From contig NZ_JACYTN010000011.1 in assembly GCF_014841135.1 (NCBI RefSeq), forward strand, positions 62,001 through 126,000: DNA of 64,000 bases. Reading direction: 5' to 3'. The translations under genes were made by a program, and so were the position numbers. The DNA is from Paenibacillus arenosi (GTDB lineage: Bacteria; Bacillota; Bacilli; Paenibacillales; Paenibacillaceae). Under the pieces are notes generated by a model that worked only from the letters and a program-made list of their open reading frames with translations, was not told the origin of the DNA and did no database searches. Shown here piece after piece: positions 44,647 to 53,123 of this stretch. Numbering within the stretch: position 1 is the first letter of the stretch; the number at the start of each line of letters is the position of its first letter.

Positions 44647-45246
44647 CTATTTAAACCAGCCCTTCTCTTTGAAGCGCATAATCGCTTCGATCCGGTTGCT
44701 GACGTCGAGCTTATCCAAAATAACCGAAATATAATTGCGAACCGTCCCTGTCGTTAAATACAGTTGGCTTGCGATTTCTTTCGTATTTTTGCCATCCGCG
44801 ATCAGTTCAAGAACTTCTTTCTCACGGTCTGTTAACGGGTTCGTCTCCCCATATGACTCATCGACAAGCTCTGATGCATAAATACGCCGACCCGCCATAA
44901 TGCTGCGAATTGCGCTTGCCAACTCTTCACTCGGACTGTCTTTGAGCAAATAGCCGTTCGCCCCTGCCTTGAGCGCCCTGTCAAAATAACCACTTCGAGC
45001 AAAGGTAGTTAATATAAGCACTTTGCAGCCAAATCCTTTTAGCTCCTCTGCCGCTTCCAACCCGCTCATCCCAGGCATCTCAATATCCATAACGCAAATA
45101 TCTGGCTTATGCTGACGTACTAATTCAACCGCTTCCTGACCATTGCTCGCTCGACCGACGACACTCATATCCTCTTCCAAATCAAGCAGGGAAGCAAGTG
45201 CGCCAAGCAACATACGCTGATCTTCAGCTATTACGATACGAATCAT
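44647..45246 (-). CDS. desR: Response regulator DesR (membrane lipid desaturation)
   Basis: The 199-residue NarL/LuxR-type regulator has the phosphoacceptor Asp at residue 54 in DICVMDIEMPG, the same number as Bacillus subtilis DesR. Lys in LLKDSPSEELA and the C-terminal helix-turn-helix TDREKEVLELIADGKN and IASQLYLTTGTVRNYIS complete the pattern. It overlaps the kinase gene by an ATGA and follows the desaturase gene, reproducing the known des-desK-desR order. When phosphorylated by DesK in the cold it should activate des. Confidence 0.92.
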   Translation of the reverse strand: MIRIVIAEDQRMLLGALASLLDLEEDMSVVGRASNGQEAVELVRQHKPDICVMDIEMPGMSGLEAAEELKGFGCKVLILTTFARSGYFDRALKAGANGYLLKDSPSEELASAIRSIMAGRRIYASELVDESYGETNPLTDREKEVLELIADGKNTKEIASQLYLTTGTVRNYISVILDKLDVSNRIEAIMRFKEKGWFK

Positions 45247-46382
45247 GATTTCCCTACCTCCTGTTCAGGTGCTCTGAATACGTTCGGTACACTAATAATG
45301 AGCTTCATTCCATTGTCGGTTATCATTTCCATCGTGCCGTTCACAAATTCAAGACGCTCTTTCATACCTTGAAGCCCATTCCCTTTGGAAAGGTTGAAAG
45401 ACTTCGGTAGTCCTACCCCATTGTCCTCAATCTTAATCGTTGCCTTCGTTTCAGCAGATTCTATCTCAATGGAACATGCCGTAGCATGACTATGCTTCAC
45501 AATATTCGTTACGGCCTCTTTCACACACATACTGAGCACATTTTCATTTAATAAAGACGTGTTGGGAAGCCTTACTTCACCTTTAATAGCCAACTCAATT
45601 TCCGCAGCTTTTAAAATTTGCTCTACACGGAACATTTCTTCGTGCAGCCTAGCCCCTCGCATTTGTGTGACCAACTCGCGCACTTCCTTCAACGCACTGC
45701 GAGCGGCCTGCCGAACATCTTTTATCTCCGCTTGTGCTTGAACCGGATTCTTCGTGATGAGCTTGCTGGCTAGATCACTTTTCAATCCAATTAGCGATAA
45801 CCTTTGTCCTAATGTATCATGCAAGTCACGTGCAATTCGTTGACGCTCCTCCAGCTTCACCAATTCCGAAATCCGCTTATTAGCATCCTCTAGCTGCACT
45901 TCCAACTTCTCACGCTTATTTCGATTGTATGTCGTAACCGGAAGAAGAACGACACCGAGCAAGCTGACAAGGATAAAGGGAATTTGGGAGAGCATGACTG
46001 GATTCTTTGTTAAAAACCCGTAGTTGATCGTCACGAAAGTCGTCACAAGATGAATGCAATACATCGTAATAAAACCTACTTTATGCTGAATATTTCCGAT
46101 AAAGAACGCTAAAAAGAGCGAAAAATACACATAGCCGAACAGTACCGTCATCGTAACCGAAATTAAGATTTGCACCGCTGTCCAGAAGTACATGATCCGC
46201 CCTGTTGAAACAAAAGAAAGCACATAGCAAGCAAAGAACATCAGCACCATAGCGATGCCAATAATGCTTTCGTACATAGATGTGGAACTAAATATAAAAT
46301 AGAAAGGGAGGATGTAGAAGATGACCCATACATAAGGGCTTAGGCCTGTACTTCTTTGAAAAATGTGATACCACTTCTGCAT
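45243..46382 (-). CDS. desK: Sensor histidine kinase DesK (membrane thickness/cold sensor)
   Basis: The 379-residue kinase has about five N-terminal membrane helices (residues 15-150). A coiled-coil linker (KREKLEVQLEDANKRISELVKLEE) leads to the HisKA_3 phosphoacceptor in RQRIARDLHDTLGQRLSLIGL (His 188, the residue number known for Bacillus DesK), and an ATPase domain carries EDNGVGLP and KGNGLQGMKERLEF. DesK senses membrane thickening at low temperature through its membrane helices. A G-rich ribosome site (AAAGGGGGGG) precedes the ATG. Confidence 0.92.
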   Translation of the reverse strand: MQKWYHIFQRSTGLSPYVWVIFYILPFYFIFSSTSMYESIIGIAMVLMFFACYVLSFVSTGRIMYFWTAVQILISVTMTVLFGYVYFSLFLAFFIGNIQHKVGFITMYCIHLVTTFVTINYGFLTKNPVMLSQIPFILVSLLGVVLLPVTTYNRNKREKLEVQLEDANKRISELVKLEERQRIARDLHDTLGQRLSLIGLKSDLASKLITKNPVQAQAEIKDVRQAARSALKEVRELVTQMRGARLHEEMFRVEQILKAAEIELAIKGEVRLPNTSLLNENVLSMCVKEAVTNIVKHSHATACSIEIESAETKATIKIEDNGVGLPKSFNLSKGNGLQGMKERLEFVNGTMEMITDNGMKLIISVPNVFRAPEQEVGKS

Positions 46383-46500
46383 CGAACCCCCCCTTTCTCT
46401 CGCTGTCTCAAGTTATTTATATCGTACCATATCCACGATGAAACTTGTCGTATTCCGTTCAATTAGATGATTAAAGGTGCTCTAAGAAGAGCTAATATGA

Positions 46501-47520
46501 TTACTTCAATGACACGCTCTTACGCATCATGATGCGCTTCCGATCCTTGAAGCTGATAAAGGACTTGCTCTCTTCATCCCACAAGCTAAAACGAAGGGAA
46601 GCAAGGCTTGTTCGCAATGTAATCGTCGTCGCATGATGCAGCGGCGGTGTGTCATCATGTGCTTTTTCTAAGTTATAGTTAGGCACCTTCGGGCTTAGAT
46701 GATGCACATGATGGAATCCGATATTGCCCGTCAACCATTGCAGCACTTTCGGCAGCTTATAGTACGAGCTACCTTCCACCGCAGCCAATACATAACTCCA
46801 CTCATCTTCATGCTCAAAGTAAGAATCCTCAAACTGATGCTGTACATAGAACAACCAAATGCCAAGCATTGCTGAAATAAAGAAGATTGGTCCTTGAACA
46901 AGAACAAATGCCTGCCAGCCAATGAGCCAGCACATAAATGCATACAAAGCTACGATCGCAACATTCGTCAAATGCGTATTTATTTTCTCCTTCGATCTAG
47001 CACCTTTACGGTTAAATCGATAAGCAATTAAAAAGATAGCAATGGGCCCAATCAAGAGCATCACAAACGGATTACGATATATTCTATAAGCTATTTTCGT
47101 CTTTAATGGAGCTGCATCATACTCATCAACTGTTAGTACCCACATATCTCCGATTCCGCGCTTATCGAGGTTACTGCTCGTCGCGTGATGAATCGAGTGG
47201 CAATTTTTCCATTGTTGATAAGGAACCAACGTTATTACACCGGTAATGTTACCGATAATATCGTTTGCTTTACGGCTTTTAAAGAACGATTGATGACAAC
47301 AATCATGAAAAATAATAAACGTTCGAATAACAAAGCCCGCTGCAATAATCGAGATCGGCAATGTTAGCCAATACGATACGGATAAGCTTAAGTATGCCGC
47401 ATACCATAGTGCAAACAACGGTACAAGCGTATTAATCATTTGTCGAATACTTTTTTTAGGATCTGATTTTTCATAAGGCATCATGTCTTTTCTTAACTTC
47501 GCTTGCTGAGCTTGAGTCAT
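46501..47520 (-). CDS. des: Membrane acyl-lipid desaturase Des
   Basis: The protein has 339 residues. The three histidine boxes that hold the di-iron centre are present: FHDCCHQSFF, HSIHHATSSNLDKRG and FHHVHHLSPKVPNY, embedded between hydrophobic helices. It introduces double bonds into membrane phospholipid acyl chains after a temperature drop. The frame is open to a TTG at 47538, but GGGAGG lies ten bases before the ATG at 47520. A promoter and probable DesR operator are upstream, and desK-desR follow on the same strand. Confidence 0.92.
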   Translation of the reverse strand: MTQAQQAKLRKDMMPYEKSDPKKSIRQMINTLVPLFALWYAAYLSLSVSYWLTLPISIIAAGFVIRTFIIFHDCCHQSFFKSRKANDIIGNITGVITLVPYQQWKNCHSIHHATSSNLDKRGIGDMWVLTVDEYDAAPLKTKIAYRIYRNPFVMLLIGPIAIFLIAYRFNRKGARSKEKINTHLTNVAIVALYAFMCWLIGWQAFVLVQGPIFFISAMLGIWLFYVQHQFEDSYFEHEDEWSYVLAAVEGSSYYKLPKVLQWLTGNIGFHHVHHLSPKVPNYNLEKAHDDTPPLHHATTITLRTSLASLRFSLWDEESKSFISFKDRKRIMMRKSVSLK

Positions 47521-47587
47521 CGCATGTATTCCTCCCAAATATGACGCATAACGAACCTACCCTACAAAGACGTATTTATCTATTGTT

Positions 47588-47593
47588 ATTATA
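47588..47593 (-). promoter_or_regulatory. -10 box of the des promoter
   Basis: Minus strand TATAAT, about 68 bases from the des ATG. The -35 region is poor (TTGCCC at 15 bases), as expected for an activator-dependent promoter. Confidence 0.5.
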
Positions 47594-47601
47594 GAAAGAA
47601 C

Positions 47602-47655
47602 ATGTCATGGGCAATAGTCATAAACGTCATTAGGGGACATGACATATGTCATATA
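47602..47655 (-). promoter_or_regulatory. Probable DesR operator upstream of des
   Basis: Contains a perfect palindrome ATGACATATGTCAT (47639-47652) and several more TCAT/ATGA half sites (CATGTCATGG, AGTCATAAACGTCAT). It spans about -20 to -75 relative to the expected start point, matching the DesR-binding zone known in Bacillus subtilis. Confidence 0.5.
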
Positions 47656-47671
47656 GGCGATAGGACGTACT

Positions 47672-47700
47672 AAAAAAAGCATGCCGATTAGTGGCATGCT
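47672..47700 (-). terminator. Terminator of the lipoprotein gene
   Basis: AGCATGCC pairs with GGCATGCT; the preceding A-run gives seven T residues on the minus strand. Confidence 0.8.
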
Positions 47701-47732
47701 CTGTAAGGATCTATTTTAAAAATGATTTCCAT

Positions 47733-48314
47733 TTACTTCTCTTGCAAGGAATGCATAATTTCCTTCGCACTTAAACGCCATTCAGCCATTTGTTCTTCTG
47801 TACAGTTAAATGTCCCTAGTAGAATTCTGCCGTCTACCTCTGTCATGAACATTAAGTTGTAAACGTTCGTATCCACTGCTGGAGTAAGCAGTTCTAAGTA
47901 ACCGACACTTTTGTTGTTGATCGTAGTCACACCATCATCATACCATGTAGCAGATGGATGTACTTTCTCAAACTGTTTTTTCATAGCGGCTACAAACTTA
48001 TCCAGCTCATCTTCTGAGATCGGAGTTGGCAGATGGTTAAAAGCTACATTGATAGATCCATCTTCATCGGTATAAATTAAGGTTGGTCTATTTTCACCAG
48101 GATACTTTGTAGCTGCCATCTCTTCTGACATAATTTCAAATCCTTTTGGAATTAGTACGCTGACTTTATCGTCAAGGATTTGTATTTGTTCCAGTTGTTT
48201 GCTCCCTTTCGGCGGTGGAGCAGTTGATGAACTCTTTTGAGAACTTGATTCTTTGTCTGCACATCCCATTAGTATAAATACACACATTGCGATCAAAGCG
48301 ATTACTTTTTTCAT
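47733..48314 (-). CDS. Lipoprotein with a PsbP/DcrB-like domain
   Basis: The 193-residue protein has the lipobox LMGC (signal MKKVIALIAMCVFILMGC). A Ser-rich linker precedes a single domain beginning VSVLIPKGFEIMSEE with a central TLIYTDEDGSINVAF and VGYLELLTP, ending in an amphipathic helix MAEWRLSAKEIMHSL. This layout resembles PsbP/DcrB-like domains. Function is unknown. ATG 48314 is preferred over 48320 because GGGGG lies six bases upstream. Confidence 0.65.
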   Translation of the reverse strand: MKKVIALIAMCVFILMGCADKESSSQKSSSTAPPPKGSKQLEQIQILDDKVSVLIPKGFEIMSEEMAATKYPGENRPTLIYTDEDGSINVAFNHLPTPISEDELDKFVAAMKKQFEKVHPSATWYDDGVTTINNKSVGYLELLTPAVDTNVYNLMFMTEVDGRILLGTFNCTEEQMAEWRLSAKEIMHSLQEK

Positions 48315-48444
48315 GAACATCCCCCTGTTGTGTAAAGTACCAAACTCGCCATAATAAATATGATATTTTTTCCATACAATATTTCATTATAGTGGTAATT
48401 GAACAAATTGTAAGCAAAAATTTTATAATATTAAAAATTCACAT

Positions 48445-48475
48445 AAAAAAAACGATTGCACGTCCATGCAATCGT
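48445..48475 (-). terminator. Terminator of the HEAT-repeat gene
   Basis: ACGATTGCA pairs with TGCAATCGT; eight A residues before it read as a T-tract on the minus strand. Confidence 0.8.
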
Positions 48476-48524
48476 CATTTTCTTCCTATTCACATGTTCG
48501 TAAGATGAACACACCTATTAATGA

Positions 48525-48974
48525 CTACTTTTTAGATAGCGAAGCCCACGTGCTTTCAAGCCATTGATCAAAGTCATCGCCCTTTTGGCCTTCGTAAGCA
48601 TCATATACGTCTGAACGCATTTTTTGAAGTTTTTCTTTAAATTGTTCATACGTATGATCGGCTGGCAAGCTCTTCTTAATTCTGACCAACAATTTCGTAA
48701 GACCTTTTACGATCTCACCATTTTTTCTTGGCGGCAGCTGAACATCTTCACCAAGTTTCTTCAATTCACGGTAAGCCGCTTCTTGAACTTGATACACCGT
48801 ATCATTCATCAATCTATGTTTGAGTACATCAATGACTTGAGGGTTGTCCAATTGACCCAATTGTTCAACAGCATCTAAACGCTCTCTCCAGTTCGATGTA
48901 CGGTTTGCCGCCTTTTTTAATTCCTCATATTTTGAAGCTGCTTCTTGTTGCAATTCTTGGTTGTCCAATTCCAT
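48525..48974 (-). CDS. HEAT-repeat domain protein
   Basis: The 149-residue soluble helical protein has two HEAT-type repeats (RERLDAVEQLGQLDNPQVIDVLKHRL and DTVYQVQEAAYRELKKLG; shown as separate parts). A second helical half follows (KGLTKLLVRIKKSLPADHTYEQFKEKLQKM). HEAT repeats mediate protein contacts. No enzymatic motif is present. AAAAGGAG lies before the ATG. Together with the basic 54-residue gene 80 bases upstream on the same strand it may form a small operon. Confidence 0.7.
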   Translation of the reverse strand: MELDNQELQQEAASKYEELKKAANRTSNWRERLDAVEQLGQLDNPQVIDVLKHRLMNDTVYQVQEAAYRELKKLGEDVQLPPRKNGEIVKGLTKLLVRIKKSLPADHTYEQFKEKLQKMRSDVYDAYEGQKGDDFDQWLESTWASLSKK

Positions 48975-49055
48975 TTACTCCATCTCCTTTTATCTACTCA
49001 GCAAACGATGCTTGTTCTCTTCTATAAAGAATTAGCAACATGCTTTCTATTTCGA

Positions 49056-49220
49056 TCAGTCACCTTTAGTGTCACTAGCATTAGTTCCATTGGGATTTTT
49101 AGTGCCTTTACTTTTGTAAGGTTTTGGCGCATTCTGTCTCCGCTTCTCACTAGCCTGCCAGCGGTTCCAGCCTTTTTTGCCTGTTCCTCTCCCCGTTCCT
49201 TTACCTTTGCTTTTACTCAA
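49056..49220 (-). CDS. Small basic protein (54 residues)
   Basis: A short frame opening at TTG 49220, with GGAG seven bases upstream, and closing at TGA 49056-49058. The product is very basic and rich in Lys, Gly and Asn: SKGKGTGRGTGKKGWNRW, then KRRQNAPKPYKSKGTKN. The composition and GKKGWNRWQAS core look like a conserved small Gram-positive family rather than chance. Nucleic-acid binding is possible but unproven. It lies directly upstream of the HEAT-repeat gene on the same strand. Confidence 0.55.
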   Translation of the reverse strand: MSKSKGKGTGRGTGKKGWNRWQASEKRRQNAPKPYKSKGTKNPNGTNASDTKGD

Positions 49221-49354
49221 ATGATCACTCCGTTACCTATTTTGCACAGACTTATAGGTTGATCGTGTAGATGCATTACCGTTTGTCCCTGCTAAATTGC
49301 TCTTAATCCAAGCATGTTGAAATATACCCTATCCTATACCATATGTACAGAAAA

Positions 49355-49398
49355 AAGATAATCCGCGCTGGTACGTGCCAGACACGGATTATCTTTAT
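49355..49398. terminator. Hairpin terminator between small gene and CRISPR array 1
   Basis: AAAGATAATCCG pairs with CGGATTATCTTT. It lies past the leader-distal end of array 1 and so could end the precursor crRNA transcript on the minus strand. Confidence 0.7.
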
Positions 49399-49428
49399 TA
49401 TACCTTATCAGTTGTGTTAGTCCATCAC

Positions 49429-49857
49429 TTGGCAATCCTTACTCTCGTGTAGAGAGTGACTAAAAATATCAGGCGGAGGAAGTAGGCGGTGAATGTTTCA
49501 ATCCACACTCTCGTGTAGAGAGTGACAAAAATCAGTTGGAATGTCCATCAAAAAATCCAGTTTCAATCCACACTCTCGTGTAGAGAGTGACTTAGGATGC
49601 GAGATATTGATACAACAAAGATGCGAGTTTCAATCCACACTCTCGTGTAGAGAGTGACCGATTCTCCCTCGTGCCTGTTCCAGTAGCCCTTCCTGTTTCA
49701 ATCCACACTCTCGTGTAGAGAGTGACCAAGCATACTGTATATATTCCGCTTCTTGTATAGTTTCAATCCACACTCTCGTGTAGAGAGTGACTTAGTAGTA
49801 GTTAATTAAGTACTTAAGGGTTTAAGTTTCAATCCACACTCTCGTGTAGAGAGTGAC
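49429..49857 (-). CRISPR. CRISPR array 1 (type I-C-like repeat, 7 repeats, 6 spacers)
   Basis: The 32-bp repeats start at 49429 (degenerate first half), 49495, 49560, 49627, 49695, 49760 and 49826, with spacers of 33-36 bases. On the plus strand each repeat is GTTTCAATCCA followed by CACTCTC-GTGTA-GAGAGTG and AC. Type I-C repeats are conventionally read ending ATTGAAAC, so transcription should be on the minus strand. The decayed repeat at 49429 is then at the leader-distal end, and a leader lies at 49858-50030. No cas gene is present in the window. Confidence 0.95.
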
Positions 49858-50030
49858 TGCGAGCTTTTTGAGCCCTTACTACGCAAGGGCTCAGAGGCCC
49901 AAAAGTGCGAATCTCGTTTTTCACCCCATTTTCCAACGTGCAAAAACAAGAAAAATGTTCAAAACTCGCGCCACTGCGCAGGTGCGAATACCCTAGGGAT
50001 TTTATGTGCACTTAAGGTTCGCACCAAATC
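49858..50030 (-). promoter_or_regulatory. Leader of CRISPR array 1
   Basis: Adjoins the last perfect repeat and shares long stretches with the leader of array 2: AAAAGTGCGAA, CTCG...CGCGCCA, GGGATTTTATGTGC and GGTTCGCAC. The GTGCGAA/TTCGCAC ends are inverted. Confidence 0.75.
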
Positions 50031-50090
50031 AAATAATTGAAAAAGTAAAGATTTCCCCCTAAAACATTAATAGTTCACGTTAAGTTTTAT

Positions 50091-50585
50091 TACGGTTAAA
50101 TCAGCTAGTAATGGAGAGCGACACCACAGCTATCAGAAGATTGATCGTGACCGTGAGTTTCAATCCATGCTCTCGCGTAGAGAGCGACAAACCCTTTCGG
50201 TTCATTGTTGACCATCATAGAGGTTTCAATCCACGCTCTCGCGTAGAGAGCGACTTCGACCACCATACAGTGAATCTTGGGCATTCTGGTTTCAATCCAC
50301 GCTCTCGCGTAGAGAGCGACGTTCATACTCCATTCCTGATCTGCGAGCGGAGACAGTTTCAATCCACGCTCTCGCGTAGAGAGCGACCGGCATTGAAATT
50401 TGCGAGTCCGGCGACTACCAGTTTCAATCCACGCTCTCGCGTAGAGAGCGACACTAATAGTACATAAAATTTGGAGGGACTAATTTGTTTCAATCCACGC
50501 TCTCGCGTAGAGAGCGACTTTGGGGTAGACATAGTTGTTGACACAAGTGAAGTGTTTCAATCCACGCTCTCGCGTAGAGAGCGAC
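50091..50585 (-). CRISPR. CRISPR array 2 (type I-C-like repeat, 7 full plus 1 degenerate repeat, 7 spacers)
   Basis: Full 32-bp repeats start at 50157, 50223, 50289, 50356, 50421, 50487 and 50554, with spacers of 33-35 bases. Only the last nine bases of a repeat survive at 50114-50122, taken as the end of a decayed 32-bp repeat starting near 50091. The repeat is GTTTCAATCCA then CGCTCTC-GCGTA-GAGAGCG and AC. The copy at 50157 has one change (CCATGCTC). Orientation and leader (50586-50760) match array 1. No cas genes are nearby, so processing must rely on Cas proteins encoded elsewhere. Confidence 0.95.
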
Positions 50586-50760
50586 AGGTGTCTTTTCAGC
50601 TAGCATAACACAAGGGATCAGGGCACTAAAAGTGCGAACCTCTCTTTTTCAGAACATTTTCTGGCCCAAAATAGGATAAAAAGGCTCGCAACCCGCGCCA
50701 TAGCGCAATCGCGAACATCCCAGGGATTTTATGTGCGCTACAGGTTCGCACAATATGCCC
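50586..50760 (-). promoter_or_regulatory. Leader of CRISPR array 2
   Basis: Homologous to the array 1 leader in order and spacing (AAAAGTGCGAA, CGCGCCA, CAGGGATTTTATGTGC, AGGTTCGCAC), directly beside the first leader-proximal repeat. Confidence 0.75.
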
Positions 50761-50772
50761 ATAATTAGCACA

Positions 50773-50808
50773 ATAACCCGCTCCGGTGTGCACCGGAAAC
50801 GGGTTATC
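50773..50808. terminator. Strong hairpin between array 2 leader and htpG
   Basis: ATAACCCG and TCCGGT pair with ACCGGA and CGGGTTAT. It lacks a good T-run, so it may be a structural element or weak terminator of htpG. Confidence 0.45.
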
Positions 50809-50983
50809 CATTTGCGAGTCAGAGTAAACGAATGGGTGCCTTGCTGCATGAATCATTCTAAGAAAGTAGACTGATACACAATAATCACTCCATGATTACT
50901 TACTACTCACCATTCACCTTATTAACAGCTCTTTTATTTCAAATATAGAGAACATCTACTATAAGAGAATCTCTACCTTGAAT

Positions 50984-52867
50984 CTACACCATCACTTTAC
51001 AAATGTTGTTCGTAAACTCCACTGGATCTTGCAGCGGCAAGCCTTCGATCAACAACGCTTGGCTGTACAACAAGTTCGTGTACAATGCCAGCTTTTCTTG
51101 ATCAGCAGATGTATGCGCAGCTTTCAAAGATGCGAACACGTCATGGTTGACGTTAATCTCCAATACTTTGTCTGCTTGCACATCTTGGCTGTTCGGCATT
51201 GCTTTCAAGATTTTCTCCATCTCAATCGTCAATTCGCCTTCCGTAGACAAGCACACGGGATGAGACTTCAAACGCTTGGATGCTTTAACGCTCTTCACTT
51301 TGCCTGACAACAAGCCAGTCATCGCTTCGAACAGCTCCTTATTGTCGTTCTCTTCTTCCTCAGAAATTTCATTCTCGTCCGCTTCGATGCCCAAGTCACC
51401 GCTCGATACGTTCTTGAACTCTTTTTCTTTGTAGCTCATAATCATTTTGATCGCAAACTCATCGATATCGTCTGTGAAGTAGAGAATTTCATAGCCTTTA
51501 TCAGATACAAGTTCTGTCTGCGGCGATTTCTCAATGCGCTCAACGGACTCGCCTGAAGCATAGTAAATGTACTTCTGATCTTCCTTCATTCTTGAAACGT
51601 ACTCATCCAACGTAACCAGCTTCTTCTCTGTAGAAGAGTAGAACATGAGCAAGTCTTGCAGCACGTCTTTGTTCATACCGTAGTCGCTGTATACGCCGTA
51701 TTTCAACTGTCTACCGAAAGCTTGATAGAACTTATCGTACTGCTCTCTTTCGTCTTTCAGCAAGCTTTGCAATTGCGACTTAATCTTGTTCTTAATATTT
51801 TTCGCGATAAGCGTCAATTGACGGTCATGCTGCAGCATTTCACGGGAAATGTTAAGCGACAGATCCTCGGAATCGACCATACCTTTTACAAAACCAAAGT
51901 AATCCGGCAGCAAGTCCCCGCATTTATTCATAATTAGAACGCCATTGGAATAGAGCTCAAGACCTTTCTCGTATTCCTTTGTATAGTAATCGAACGGCGT
52001 ATTTTCCGGGATAAATAGAATTGCGTTGTACACAACCGCACCGTCTGCACTAATATGAATATGCTTCAAAGGCTTGTCGAAGCCGTAACGCTTCTCGTTA
52101 TAGAAGTTCTCGTAGTCTTCCGTCGTTAGCTCACTTCTATTTTTGCGCCAAATCGGAACCATGCTGTTAACCGTTTGCTCTTCTGTATATGTCTCTAGCT
52201 CGTTATCTTCGTTGCCTTCAATTGGACGGTGGCTCGTCACGTCCATCTTGATCGGATAACGAATGAAATCAGAGTACTTCTTAATGATCGCTTTCAAACG
52301 ATACTCGTCCAAATACTCATCATAGTTATCTTCTTCCGTGTTGTCCTTGATGAGTAGCGTAATTTCTGTACCCACAGTCGCTTTTTCAGCTGCTGTAACC
52401 GTGTAGCCGTCCGCACCTTTGGACTCCCACTTGAATGCCTCTTCGCTGCCAACCGCTTTACTCACAACCGTTACGACATCCGCAACCATGAATGCAGAGT
52501 AGAAGCCAACACCGAATTGACCGATAATGTTGTGTCCGTCTTTACTTTCATTTTCTGTCTTAAATGCAAGCGAGCCAGACTTCGCGATAACGCCCAAGTT
52601 GTTCTCCAGCTCTTCCTTCGTCATCCCGACACCTGTATCGGTAAGCGTCAGAGTACGCTTGTCTTTATCAATTGCAACTTTAATATAGTAGTTCTCTTTT
52701 TCAAATACGACGGACTCATCAGCAAGTGCTTTGTAATACATTTTGTCAATCGCGTCACTTGCGTTGGAAATAAGCTCTCTCAAAAAGATTTCACGCTGCG
52801 TGTAAATGGAGTTAATCATCATTTCGAGCAAACGCTTGGATTCTGCTTTGAACTGTTTTTTAGCCAT
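50984..52867 (-). CDS. htpG: Hsp90-family molecular chaperone HtpG
   Basis: The 627-residue ATP-dependent chaperone dimer refolds stressed cytosolic proteins. Signatures are [23 protein letters not shown] at the N-terminus (parts of the GHKL ATP-lid), [30 protein letters not shown], and the middle-domain [19 protein letters not shown] 52867 has AAAGGAG eight bases upstream; the longer frame to 52900 is rejected. A consensus promoter followed by a perfect CIRCE operator indicates control by the HrcA repressor. Confidence 0.95.
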   Translation of the reverse strand: MAKKQFKAESKRLLEMMINSIYTQREIFLRELISNASDAIDKMYYKALADESVVFEKENYYIKVAIDKDKRTLTLTDTGVGMTKEELENNLGVIAKSGSLAFKTENESKDGHNIIGQFGVGFYSAFMVADVVTVVSKAVGSEEAFKWESKGADGYTVTAAEKATVGTEITLLIKDNTEEDNYDEYLDEYRLKAIIKKYSDFIRYPIKMDVTSHRPIEGNEDNELETYTEEQTVNSMVPIWRKNRSELTTEDYENFYNEKRYGFDKPLKHIHISADGAVVYNAILFIPENTPFDYYTKEYEKGLELYSNGVLIMNKCGDLLPDYFGFVKGMVDSEDLSLNISREMLQHDRQLTLIAKNIKNKIKSQLQSLLKDEREQYDKFYQAFGRQLKYGVYSDYGMNKDVLQDLLMFYSSTEKKLVTLDEYVSRMKEDQKYIYYASGESVERIEKSPQTELVSDKGYEILYFTDDIDEFAIKMIMSYKEKEFKNVSSGDLGIEADENEISEEEENDNKELFEAMTGLLSGKVKSVKASKRLKSHPVCLSTEGELTIEMEKILKAMPNSQDVQADKVLEINVNHDVFASLKAAHTSADQEKLALYTNLLYSQALLIEGLPLQDPVEFTNNICKVMV

Positions 52868-52999
52868 GAAGAAGTCTCCTTTCAGATTGGAAAATAACAT
52901 GTATATGTGTATGTAGTTGTCTAGTTCGTTGTATAGGGCTGCGAGCAGATAAAGGAGCTCCCGATCTTAGATGCGGATCAGTTCGTCACCTTGCCATTG

Positions 53000-53026
53000 T
53001 TAGCACTCAGTGAGTTAGAGTGCTAA
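53000..53026. promoter_or_regulatory. CIRCE operator (HrcA-binding) of htpG
   Basis: TTAGCACTC, nine bases, GAGTGCTAA: a perfect match to the CIRCE consensus, placed just downstream of the htpG -10 box over the expected start point. Confidence 0.92.
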
Positions 53027-53038
53027 TCCCTCTTTTTT

Positions 53039-53067
53039 ATATAACACACCCTAATTTTCCATGTCAA
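53039..53067 (-). promoter_or_regulatory. SigA-type promoter of htpG
   Basis: Minus strand TTGACA (53067-53062), exactly 17 bases, TTATAT (53044-53039). Confidence 0.8.
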
Positions 53068-53123
53068 TAACAATCAGTAAAATTATGAAAGTTTACTTGC
53101 AGAATGTTCATGCGCAACTTCCT

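Noticed and set aside
50105-50544. Open frames with repeated SLSTRERGLK-type peptides
   Set aside because: They are translations of the CRISPR repeats, not genes.
50773-50808. Reading the GC-rich hairpin after the array 2 leader as a small RNA gene
   Set aside because: A hairpin alone is not evidence of an RNA gene; no promoter is visible.
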